Below, in pieces: positions 25,770-36,000 of a stretch of 38,570 nucleotides of DNA (positions within the stretch are counted from its first letter, which is position 1; each line of letters begins with the position of its first letter). The notes beneath the pieces are model-generated. The model was not told where the DNA came from. It did not search any database and saw only the letters and a program-made list of their open reading frames with translations. Made by a program: the position numbers and the translations under genes. The stretch covers positions 1-38,570 of IMG/VR virus record IMGVR_UViG_3300022929_000074. One strand, 5' to 3'. Source of the DNA: a virus.

Positions 25770-28700
25770 TCAAAGCTTATAGAAAATTTCAAATGTTTGG
25801 TATTTTTGTTGTCTAGTACTGTCAGTAGTACCACTTGAAGTGACTGGATTAAATAGAATTTGAAATTTGAATGTATAGGTTCCTTTATAATCTTTTGGTT
25901 GCCAATCAGGAGAAGAAATTGGGTCAACACCAAATATCTTATCCACAATTAAATCATTGACCACATTTATTGAAGTGGTACCCTGTTTAGATGACAGTAT
26001 ATATCCTGACATGTTTTCATTATATGGTGCAATATCACCAGCACCTAAATAACTTACTGTTGAGTCATCAGGTTTTGTAACCCAACCCATTTTGAGAGAT
26101 AAAATATTCCATAGTCCAACACCAGATTTAATTTGTGTAGTGAATGAGTTATTAACTAAAACACCACCTATAGTACCATTTACTTTATTAATGTCTGCAA
26201 GTTCTTCAAAAACCACCGTATTTGGATTTTGTGCACCTACATACCACTTAATACCTTGGTCAAAAAGTGGTACCACCGTTTCATATCTTTGTTTTATCTG
26301 TTTTTCTTGGTCATTGGCAGGGGTAGTAATTATTCTATTGAATTCACTGTCTGTCGATATTTGTGAGTAGAAGTATTTGATGTAAATCTTAGCATACATC
26401 TCCTCATTCTTATTTTCATATCTTTCACTACCAATTTGACTCATGTCGTTATAAACACTGGCGGTATCAAAGACTGCCTTTATCGAATTCATACTTTTTT
26501 TCCAATCACTAAATGACGCTAACGGTACATTTTGTCCACCCATATTTACACAAACCTGTCCTTCTAAATCACTAACATCTACACCTCTTAATATCTTATT
26601 GGTAGTTAAGTTACCCAAATTACCATTTTTGAATTTTACGGAAGAGTTGTTTACCGTAAACTCAACCCACGGTATTAAACCAATAAGTCTTCTAACATCT
26701 TCATCACTTTTTGACAATGAAAGTGAATTAACATAATTCCTTATATTATTATAAGAAAGTGTTTCTTCTCTTAACGAAACATAATCTAAACCTGAATATG
26801 TAGCTATTGGAGTACAGTTTGATGAACCAATTTCTGTAGCCTCACCCTGAACACCATTTGTAGTTGATTGTTCATTTGTAATTGGTGTTGATGTCCCTTC
26901 ATCATTGGTTACGTCCTGATTTTTTTGTTTTGGTTTATTATAGTCATTATTTATTCTATTCAACAAATCAATATTAACACTCATAGTAAGGTCTTTAACA
27001 CTCGGGAATGAGTATTTTGAAATCCTTACACCACTAAACGTAGTGACAAAATCACCAGGAGTAATACTGTGTGATACATCAGTAATCCAATATGGTCCAG
27101 TAAACATAGGAACATACCTTAAATTAAAATACATCGTAGGCTGAATCATCACATTACCCATTGAAGATATCTGACAATTATAACTTCTATTCTTATAAAT
27201 GTTATATAATGAAGTTGATTGTTGGAATGTTTTAGAACCCTTACTTTGATTTGCCATATCTGTTAAAATTCTAAACGATTCCGAAGTATCCTTAAATTGT
27301 GATTGGTCCAAACTCACTGATTTGAATATACCCTGATTTCTTACACCAAAGTCAACATTGAACCCTACCACCTTATTTGAGAACGCATAATCCGTTTTGT
27401 TTGATTGATTTTCTCTTAACACCTCGGCTTTATAAATGTCAAAACTGTCATCACCAAAACGGTAATCAACATTTTCAGACATATTTGGGTGCTCTGAAAC
27501 TTTATCAGTATATAAACACAAGAATCTCGGTCTACTCTTAATCGTATCAACCTCTAAGAATGTTCCAAATACATCAGACGCTGAACTCTCAATACCCTCT
27601 TCAGGTTTCGCATCGGATGATGGGTCACTCACACCATAGAAATTTGTATAGGAAGGAAGAGCCATAAACAACATATTGTTTTTCTGAATAAGGTGACCAA
27701 TCAATGTATAAATAGAATTACCATTTACCTCATCATTTATGTATCCAACTAATGAAGTCACATCAACAATAAGTTTATCACCAATATCTCTATTTGCCCT
27801 ATCTAAAAATAAGAAGTCCTCAAATAATGTTCTATTTTTGAAATCACCACCAGCAATCCATTTGTCGTTTAACATCTTAAAGAATTCATACAATTCTAAC
27901 TTAGCCACATCACCGTTCATAGATGATTTAATATTTTCACTATCTTCCGTAATATTTGGTAAGTCTTTATTTAATTGTCTGAATAAGTAATCCTGAATTT
28001 TTTTCTGTGAAGAATCTAAAAGTGTTAGGTATTGATTAAACATCGTCATAAATTGACCACCCGTCATAGAATTATTAGAATACTTTTGGCTCGCAAACAT
28101 CTTAATAACGTGTGATAGTTCTCTCACATTATCAGCAGTAAATTCAATATCCATAGCAGGAAAGAAGTCGGTAATGTATGAACCGTTATCACTATATACC
28201 ATTCCACTTGCTTCATATTCACCAACAGCCAACCTCAGAGCTTTCCAAGCGTCAGGATACTGAGACTCACTAAATGCTACCGTTGTATTATTATTAATTT
28301 CAGGTAATGAATCATTAATGTATTTACCAAAATCAATCCTTTGATTCTGTGTTTGGTACCTTGAATCGTCAGTAAATGAATACCACGCACGTCTATTAAA
28401 GTATGACGGATTACCCTGTTTGAATATGTAATATTCATTTTGTAATTTACGTACTGATTTAATCAACGAATTGATTTGTTTTTGAGCAATTCTCTTTCCA
28501 TCTAAACTACCGTCACCCGATAATTCAGGTCTTTCAACAAAGAATATATTTTTTAATGAGTTAATTAGATTTGGTTTTTCACTCTCAACATCCTCCCTGT
28601 TAGGGTCCTTACAGAAATTAAGGAACTCTGACTCAAAAGCGTTAAGGATATCTTCATCAAATACCGCGAAGATTTCTTCAATACTTGAATAACCCAACTC

Positions 28701-31700
28701 ACCTTGTAAGTTAAATGCATCCTGAGCAGAATTTTCAGGATTTATAGTTTTAAGGTATTCTTTATATGTTGGCTTCTTAATTAATGATGTATCGAAATAA
28801 CCAAAATGAGAACCGCCCCAAATAGTTTTTATAGAACCATCATATAAAGGTTGAGTTAAATCATTTTCTTCAAAATGTCCTGTCGGACTACTAGTTTCAT
28901 ATTGGTATTGATTAAAATCACCCCCACCAGCAGATGGATAACAAAGTACCATATTAATTGTTGAATCATCATAAGTTTTTGGTGAATCATAAAAAGCATA
29001 GTACGAATCTATATTATATATTTTATTTTCCAGTAATAGTGGTGGTCCAATATTAATGACACCACCGAATCCATCCATATTTATACGAGAATTACTATTA
29101 GTTGCGATTTTAAGTCCTTTACCCTCAAATGATGTCGCACCTGAAAAGTAATTTTCAAAGTCTTGTTGAGTAGTACCCGTAATAAACTCATTATATCCAA
29201 ATAAATAATTAACATCATTAATGATTTGAGGATAGAACCCAACATTACTATTAGTGAAACTAGCACCAAACGTAGAAGGTATAGTCATCTTCATTTGATA
29301 ATCTGTAGTACCAGTATTACCATATCTTGGAATAATGTATTTTTCTGACTTTGACGGTACCTGTGAAAACGGGTCATATAATAAATCCTCATTAATACTA
29401 CCCCACACATCATCGAGAATATCTACACTATTATTTACATAGTTTTTGTATCTATGCCATATCGAACCATATTTAACAATCCATGAATAAGGTAATTTAT
29501 GTAACGCAGCAAACTTATTATAAGTTGCAAAATTATATCTACCTTTTTTCTCATCACCATTTTGACTATTAGCTACCGACTGTAATGTACCTAACACACC
29601 AGCATTCATCTCTTCCCTTAACGTCTGTAATGGTAATGAATTCAAATACATATAACCCAAAGAAACATACGGATTATCTACTCCGTTTTTCATGTTGTCA
29701 ACAGACTTATTAATTGAATTTATAAAGTAAGGAGTATTAAGTAATGATGTTATTTGGTATCGTCCAGTTTTTCCTGAGTAATTGTTACCGTAATCAATAG
29801 GACTTTCAGTTACCATTAAATCATTATTATTAATCCTATTAACATAGAAGTCTCTAATATTTAATGATGTTGGAAAACTAACGGTACCACCTGTATTAAT
29901 ATACCAACTAGTTGATAATGAAGGTGTATTGTTAACCTCCCTCACTAAAAAGTTTTCATTAAATGATGTTATTGTCTTTTTAGTACTCGAGAAAAATAAT
30001 GATTGTGTTGTTGAATTTGACTGAGATAACGACTCAATCTCTTTACCATTAGAAACATTTTCTTTTATCCATTGAAGACTATTCAATGGATATACATCAG
30101 TCAATATTAACTCATCAGTCTCTGGTGATAATAGGTATTCAATCAAACGTTCTTCAGACTCCGCAGAAATCTCAATCGTTGGTGATATACTTTCATATTC
30201 ATCAGAGGTGTAAAAATCAAATGGTTTTTCCTCTAACTTTTGAATGTATGGAGTGACAAAAACGTCAGCTAAAAATGTATTCCATTTTTCACCTGTACCA
30301 TTATTTGATATATGTGATAAAATACTTTCAAAGTTTGACGAATTAATACCTAATCTTTTTAATTTCATTTTTAAGAATGGGTCACTCTCAATCGCATTCT
30401 TAATGGTTTCAGTTTCAAAATCTGCGGTTACCTGATAAATGTTCAGTTTAGATTCTGTTGGTCTATAAAGTTTAGTATAATTAGAAGACAACATAGTCCT
30501 TTCCCAAATCTCATATAAAAATGGAACTTCACTTAAATTTTCATATGGTATATTACCATATGGGAACTCCACACTATTCATAGGAATAGACCTTAATGAG
30601 TCTTTTGGATTTCCATAATTAGCAGACCTTTGTTCTTCTTTTCTTTGTAACTTACCCTTTATAAATTCTTCAACAAACTCAACCTCAGGCCATTTATCAA
30701 AAAGATAACCCTTAGTCTGTGACTCTACATTAGGGTCACCAAGGTATTTCACAACATATCTTTCGTTACCATCCTCGTCCAACTCTTTTTCAAAATATTG
30801 TGGCCATGGGTATACCGTTTTTTGACTATCGTTAATCGAAAGAATTGTATCCTTACTATCAACACCATTAGTTGTTTGGTCACTAACAATAACATTTTGA
30901 CGAATAGGGTCATCCTTAACATTCCACGCATCGGTATGAACCTCGTCCATTAACCTATAAAATGCATCAACATTAGCCATTAACATTGCCATTACATTCC
31001 TTATTGTTGGTCTAAAACCTAAACCACCGTCAGGATTTTCTATTTTTTGAGCAAGAGCCGTCGATAATTCCTTTTTTATATTCTCAGCCTTATCCGTATA
31101 AATTTTCTCTATCTTATCAAGTTTAGCCAAAAATGAACCCTTTAATACATTTTTACTACCACTAATCTGACCAAATGAATAAAACTTAGGAGTTAAGTCC
31201 TCATCGGGAGTTAAGTCTTTATTATAGTACTTTCGTGTTGCCTCAAAATAAGCATATGTCTCAGCACTAAATGAAAATAGTTCAAATTCTGTAGGACTAG
31301 CATTCTTTTGAAGTTGGTAAGTCTTTTCAATATCAATATCTTCAAATGTTAAATCAAATTCCAAATCACTCTTACTAATGTTGACAGGAATACTTGCCGA
31401 TTTTTTCTTACCTAAAATACTATACTGACCATCCTCACCAAAAGTAGCGTTATCATTTAACTGTTGATTATACTCATTAATTTTAGCTGTCAATATAGCA
31501 CTAGCTTCTAACTGTTGGTATAGACTGTTTTCAGTCTTCTTTAGTGTTGAGTATACAACACCATCTAAACCAACATACTTTCTACCCAAATATTCACCAG
31601 GCCACGTAACTGGTCTTTCTGTTGTGATATAATATCTATACGTTCTTAAAGTTTCTCTATATGATTCAATATCGTTCAATACTGATAAATCTTCCTTACT

Positions 31701-32741
31701 AAACTGTTCACGTATAAAGTTTTCCAAACCTTTTAATCTACTGTTTAATTCCGATAGATTTAGTCTTGGTAATTTAGGATTAATAAGACCTTTAGTAATA
31801 TATGTGGTATAAACATCATTAAGAACTTTATCTCCACGTGTAACAATTATCGGTCGAGTACTAACCTCAGTATCACCTCTACCAACAGCAATATCAGTTT
31901 CAGTATTTAATTGGTTTTCAAGAGTTTGTAAATCACCATTGTAGTCTGAAGGTTCCTCATTATTATCCACCAATAAGTTAGTTTCATACATATGTGGTAG
32001 AGCAAACAACGCACCTAATGAAAGGTCTGATAAAATAGCAGCAGTCCTACCGATAAACGAAACAGAAACTTTATAGTTACCATCAGTCGGGTCAAAACGA
32101 GCGTTAAAACTCTTCATCATCAACTCGTACTTAACCGCTTTACCATAGTACCCTTTAACCGTTAAATAAAATAGTGGGTAAGGTAATTGGAAGAAAGCTG
32201 AATATGGTGAATTCTCACCCAACTCAAATAATGTTCGACCTTGGACATCAACCATTTCAATATCAACCTGTGGTATAAAAGACGCGTTATTCTTAATATT
32301 AATAGATGTGATACCCAACATCTGAGTATCCTGAGAATTGTTAACCACTGAACCCTGTTCGGTTATTTGGGTTTGATTGATACCCGCATTGGCTAATGAA
32401 CCTTTACCAGTCAACTGGTCGGTATATGAAGTATCAAGATATTTTTTACCCTGAGGTTTTAAGAAATTAATTTGACCGTCTTCAGTTTCACCAAAGTTAG
32501 CAATCTTAAGGTTACGTGACATTTGTTCAGTATTCTCCCCTAAGGCTAGTTTTGTTCTCGGAATTATTCTCGCTTCCAAATTAGCATACATCACCAGGTT
32601 CTCGTGTTCAACCAATCTCTCGATTTGTTCACCATCACCATTGACAACTTTGTTTGGGTCCACTAAGACAATATTGTCAAACTGGTCAAACGCAATTTTC
32701 TCTCCCCCATAAAAACTTCTGAAGTTCTCGTTAACGGCCAT
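25770..32741 (-). CDS. Giant baseplate hub-like protein, 2323 aa
   Basis: Two parts look like a hub. Near residues 145-260 there is INIKNNASFIPQVDIEMVD, then YLTVKGYYGKAVKYELM and YKVSVSFIGRTAAIL. Near 1860-1910 there is GNVMIQPTMYFNLRYVPMF, then GPYWITDVSHSITPGDF and FSGVRIS. The second resembles the closing domain of gp27/gpD-type hubs (the G-x-Y-x-I-x-x-V-x-H signature). About 1,500 residues separate them, compared with 391 aa for whole T4 gp27, so the hub appears massively expanded. A low-complexity Thr/Asn/Gln linker (about 1930-1965) precedes a C-terminal region of about 360 residues that may hold a cell-wall hydrolase (E2027). The start overlaps the LysM/gp53-like gene by 11 bases. The hub call rests on pattern and position, with no database support. 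Confidence 0.65.
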   Translation of the reverse strand: MAVNENFRSFYGGEKIAFDQFDNIVLVDPNKVVNGDGEQIERLVEHENLVMYANLEARIIPRTKLALGENTEQMSRNLKIANFGETEDGQINFLKPQGKKYLDTSYTDQLTGKGSLANAGINQTQITEQGSVVNNSQDTQMLGITSINIKNNASFIPQVDIEMVDVQGRTLFELGENSPYSAFFQLPYPLFYLTVKGYYGKAVKYELMMKSFNARFDPTDGNYKVSVSFIGRTAAILSDLSLGALFALPHMYETNLLVDNNEEPSDYNGDLQTLENQLNTETDIAVGRGDTEVSTRPIIVTRGDKVLNDVYTTYITKGLINPKLPRLNLSELNSRLKGLENFIREQFSKEDLSVLNDIESYRETLRTYRYYITTERPVTWPGEYLGRKYVGLDGVVYSTLKKTENSLYQQLEASAILTAKINEYNQQLNDNATFGEDGQYSILGKKKSASIPVNISKSDLEFDLTFEDIDIEKTYQLQKNASPTEFELFSFSAETYAYFEATRKYYNKDLTPDEDLTPKFYSFGQISGSKNVLKGSFLAKLDKIEKIYTDKAENIKKELSTALAQKIENPDGGLGFRPTIRNVMAMLMANVDAFYRLMDEVHTDAWNVKDDPIRQNVIVSDQTTNGVDSKDTILSINDSQKTVYPWPQYFEKELDEDGNERYVVKYLGDPNVESQTKGYLFDKWPEVEFVEEFIKGKLQRKEEQRSANYGNPKDSLRSIPMNSVEFPYGNIPYENLSEVPFLYEIWERTMLSSNYTKLYRPTESKLNIYQVTADFETETIKNAIESDPFLKMKLKRLGINSSNFESILSHISNNGTGEKWNTFLADVFVTPYIQKLEEKPFDFYTSDEYESISPTIEISAESEERLIEYLLSPETDELILTDVYPLNSLQWIKENVSNGKEIESLSQSNSTTQSLFFSSTKKTITSFNENFLVREVNNTPSLSTSWYINTGGTVSFPTSLNIRDFYVNRINNNDLMVTESPIDYGNNYSGKTGRYQITSLLNTPYFINSINKSVDNMKNGVDNPYVSLGYMYLNSLPLQTLREEMNAGVLGTLQSVANSQNGDEKKGRYNFATYNKFAALHKLPYSWIVKYGSIWHRYKNYVNNSVDILDDVWGSINEDLLYDPFSQVPSKSEKYIIPRYGNTGTTDYQMKMTIPSTFGASFTNSNVGFYPQIINDVNYLFGYNEFITGTTQQDFENYFSGATSFEGKGLKIATNSNSRINMDGFGGVINIGPPLLLENKIYNIDSYYAFYDSPKTYDDSTINMVLCYPSAGGGDFNQYQYETSSPTGHFEENDLTQPLYDGSIKTIWGGSHFGYFDTSLIKKPTYKEYLKTINPENSAQDAFNLQGELGYSSIEEIFAVFDEDILNAFESEFLNFCKDPNREDVESEKPNLINSLKNIFFVERPELSGDGSLDGKRIAQKQINSLIKSVRKLQNEYYIFKQGNPSYFNRRAWYSFTDDSRYQTQNQRIDFGKYINDSLPEINNNTTVAFSESQYPDAWKALRLAVGEYEASGMVYSDNGSYITDFFPAMDIEFTADNVRELSHVIKMFASQKYSNNSMTGGQFMTMFNQYLTLLDSSQKKIQDYLFRQLNKDLPNITEDSENIKSSMNGDVAKLELYEFFKMLNDKWIAGGDFKNRTLFEDFLFLDRANRDIGDKLIVDVTSLVGYINDEVNGNSIYTLIGHLIQKNNMLFMALPSYTNFYGVSDPSSDAKPEEGIESSASDVFGTFLEVDTIKSRPRFLCLYTDKVSEHPNMSENVDYRFGDDSFDIYKAEVLRENQSNKTDYAFSNKVVGFNVDFGVRNQGIFKSVSLDQSQFKDTSESFRILTDMANQSKGSKTFQQSTSLYNIYKNRSYNCQISSMGNVMIQPTMYFNLRYVPMFTGPYWITDVSHSITPGDFVTTFSGVRISKYSFPSVKDLTMSVNIDLLNRINNDYNKPKQKNQDVTNDEGTSTPITNEQSTTNGVQGEATEIGSSNCTPIATYSGLDYVSLREETLSYNNIRNYVNSLSLSKSDEDVRRLIGLIPWVEFTVNNSSVKFKNGNLGNLTTNKILRGVDVSDLEGQVCVNMGGQNVPLASFSDWKKSMNSIKAVFDTASVYNDMSQIGSERYENKNEEMYAKIYIKYFYSQISTDSEFNRIITTPANDQEKQIKQRYETVVPLFDQGIKWYVGAQNPNTVVFEELADINKVNGTIGGVLVNNSFTTQIKSGVGLWNILSLKMGWVTKPDDSTVSYLGAGDIAPYNENMSGYILSSKQGTTSINVVNDLIVDKIFGVDPISSPDWQPKDYKGTYTFKFQILFNPVTSSGTTDSTRQQKYQTFEIFYKL

Positions 32742-33048
32742 AATAATAGAAGTGTGTATCTAAAGCATTTTTATAATCCTGTAAAGATTGAACCAATGGA
32801 AACGGGACAATTAATACAGACCCATCAGGAATGTCTTTTTCTAAACTACCATATTGTGGATTGGCCATCTGTATCAACCAACCGAAGTATGGTGTTTTGT
32901 AAAATTCATAACTAATTTTATCTAATCTACTCACACCTGCTCTATAAACATACCTCTTATCTGTCGTTTTTGAAGGCAAATTAATATTTGGAACAACAGT
33001 TTGTTCTCCATTCAATAAAAATTTCTGATATCTATCGTAATATTGCAT
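32731..33048 (-). CDS. 53: Baseplate wedge protein gp53-like / LysM-like, 105 aa
   Basis: The small protein reads YRAGVSRLDKISYEFYKTPYFGWLIQMANPQYG (about 35-67, given here only in outline) and ends the motif with DIPDGSVLIVPFP. This is the LysM-like pattern (D-x-I-A/S-x-x-x-Y...W-x-I-x-x-A-N...L-x-x-G-x-x-L-x-I-P) found in T4 gp53 and tail X-type baseplate proteins. These join wedges to the hub. The ATG at 33048 overlaps the stop of the 1534-aa gene as TAATG, and its 3' end overlaps the hub gene by 11 bases. It is shorter than T4 gp53 (196 aa), covering mainly the LysM part. Confidence 0.8.
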   Translation of the reverse strand: MQYYDRYQKFLLNGEQTVVPNINLPSKTTDKRYVYRAGVSRLDKISYEFYKTPYFGWLIQMANPQYGSLEKDIPDGSVLIVPFPLVQSLQDYKNALDTHFYYYGR

Positions 33049-36000
33049 TATTGAAACTTAACTTTATTATTCCATTTATCAGGGTCACCCTCATTATTAC
33101 CCGTATATAATTGTTGAATCTGTTTTTTTTCAGAATCTGTGGCATTAGGGTCGTTAGCAAATGTAAATTCTCTTACTTTACCCTTAGCATAAGGTAAGTC
33201 CTTAAATTCTGTAGTAGAGTCTATCTCATCGTTATAAGATTCAAATAACTTAGATATTTGAGTTTTAGCTTGTTCAAAACTTTTCTTCCATTGTCCGACA
33301 GTATATTCAATCGCTTGTATCCATCTATCAGGTTTTGTAAAATTATTCTCATTTACAAATTTAGTTAACTCTTCAGTTAAATCAGTACTATTGTTTAGTA
33401 TGTGACTATAGAATGTAAGGTAGAACCTCTTATCCTGAGCACTTGGGAAATCTTCAGTCATCGTAGTCATACTTAAATCTTTCTGATATACCGTGTTTGT
33501 ATTTTCAGGTGCTAATATTTCAAAACTATTACCATTAACTGTATACACCTTAGTTTGAAGAATGGCATATTGTTGATTTATCTTAGAGGAAATTATACCA
33601 AAATCACCTTCTAGTTCATCAAAGGTATCTGTATACTCATCATTGTAGACTTCAGTAGTTGCGGATAAATCATAAATTACAGTTTGGTCACTTTGAATAA
33701 AACCGTCAATTTCCTGATAAATAACATTCAACTTATCCATAACTCGAGTCATATCAGTTTCCTTAGTTGTTAACTCCTGTAACTTAGTTGTCATTTCAGA
33801 CACATAACCGTTTTGTATTCTTTCTATAACCTCTTTTAGTTTTTTATTGTACTTTCTGACATCCTTATTCTTAAAACCATTACTATCCTTAAATGTAATG
33901 CCAAGTGAAGCATATTGTAATGGGTGTGAATCATTATCAACATCTTTAAGTGACTCCTTAAATTGATAATCAATCTCTTGAGTTAAATTTTGACTTTTTC
34001 CAAATATTCTTGTAGATGTACCCATTACCTCACCATTGATATAACTTCTATCTTTAGTGAACAATCTCAAACCTATTTCCCCATAATTGTCAGCAACACT
34101 CTGAAGTGTTGGTCCAACCGTATCTCTATAAGTTTCGTACTTATCAGACAAATCGTCCATTATTGATTTGTATGAAATAGTACCAGTAACTGTCGTTCCT
34201 GTATTCTCAATAGTTTTAGACGTAACCTCACCAATGGTACTACCACCATCTTTCACATCTTCACCACTTATATCATCAACACTAAATGCAACATCACCAC
34301 CCAACGCTTCAATGGTCTCTCTATCGATTTCTGAGGTATCCTCAGTAGCCACAGACCTTTCGTCGTACATTTCCGTGTTAGCATAATAGTTAAACGATAA
34401 GGCGTTCTGTAAACGAGAAACAGGTTCTTTAAGACCGTGACCACCAATAAAGTAGAATGATAAACTTACATCAGCAATCATAGGTTGAACACCAATACCT
34501 TCAGGATTCAAATCTAACACCAATGGTTCATACCTGATGGTCATTTGTTGAATAGCAATTTTAGTGTGGTAGAAATCACCAACCCTCAACACACAAATCG
34601 GTGGTGAACCAAATGAGGTATTCTGAGCGTTATTTTCCAACGGTTTACCATCAGGACCAATCGTAGGGATTGTCTCACCTGGTCTCATACATTGTTGTAA
34701 GAATGTAAGACGTGAATTCAAACCTTCAGGAGTCATAGAGTGGAAGACAGGATTAAAGTATTTAATCTTTTCTTTAATACCCTCATATAAGAATGAAGTA
34801 TCTTCCGTTACGGCTTCAAAGTAATCACACTCAGATAATAACTTACGTAATATCTTTTTAGTAATACCCTCTCTTAATCTTACCTCATCAGTCTGACGAG
34901 GAGCACCTGGCCCTTTTACTATTTCTTTTACCTTTTCTGAGTTTTCACCAGTTTCTTTTACAATAACCTCATCACTTTGTGTTGGTTCTTCAGTTTCTGT
35001 TTTTGGAGGTTCAGTAATGGTAATATTAGCGACCACAGTACGACGACAACCCATCGCCTGTACAGAATATATTTTTGCAGCACCTTGTAAGTCTTGTGAA
35101 CAATCAACATTATCAATATTAGCACCTTCACCTATAGATGATGTTTGAATGGCAATATAATTCTTTTCATTAACCTTTTTAATTCTTGGGTCATTTAATA
35201 TTTGTTTCTTAACAGAATCAACTCTCCTTTTAGATAAGTTAATATTGTAACTATCATCGTTAGGTGACGATGCAGAACCTGTCAACTTAATATTCACACC
35301 AAACTTATTAGTAGCAGCATCTACCAACTTATTAATGAAATCATCAAATTTGTTTTTACCCGCAACAATTTTAGTATCAAAGAAAGTCTCAACCTGTTGT
35401 TTTTGTCCAATACTATCCGCTTGTGAAAGATATGTACTCTTTTGACCAATATATGCATTATAAGACGTATCGTAATCTACTGTAGATGTTGTTGAACGAG
35501 TATTAGAATCTGGCTTATCATTATCAAAATATAATGTAGTTCCCTCAAACACCCCTAAGTCTGGTTTCTGTACAGTATCTGTTGATATATTATCAGGTTC
35601 AGGGTTTTCTTTAGGTATCTCTCTTTCAATCTCCTTGAAGACCTCAGGATTATTTGTTGTAGTAACAACCTCATAGATATCATTAAAAGATAATTGACCA
35701 TATTTCCTTGCCAATTCATATATATCCAAAGTCTTACACCCTGAGAAGAAACTATCTACAATCTTTGTAACCTCAGAGTCTGGTGTTACATTTGCCAATT
35801 CCTTATCCACCAATGTGTTTAGTACGGACGGGTGGTCAACCAATATCTTAAAACTTAATGAACCCTGTCTCTGAGTATTTGAATACGTATAGATAGGTTC
35901 AGGTCTTCCCAAGAAATCATTTGTTGTCCAACTCGCTGAAACACTCTCATCCACTCTCAAATCATACGGTGGGAACCACATCACACGACCACCGTTAGGT

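Noticed and set aside
25747-25773. Longer TTG start (MIFINKS...) for the small gene before the acidic protein
   Set aside because: It would overlap the hub stop region and has no ribosome-binding signal; the ATG at 25746 gives a normal gap.
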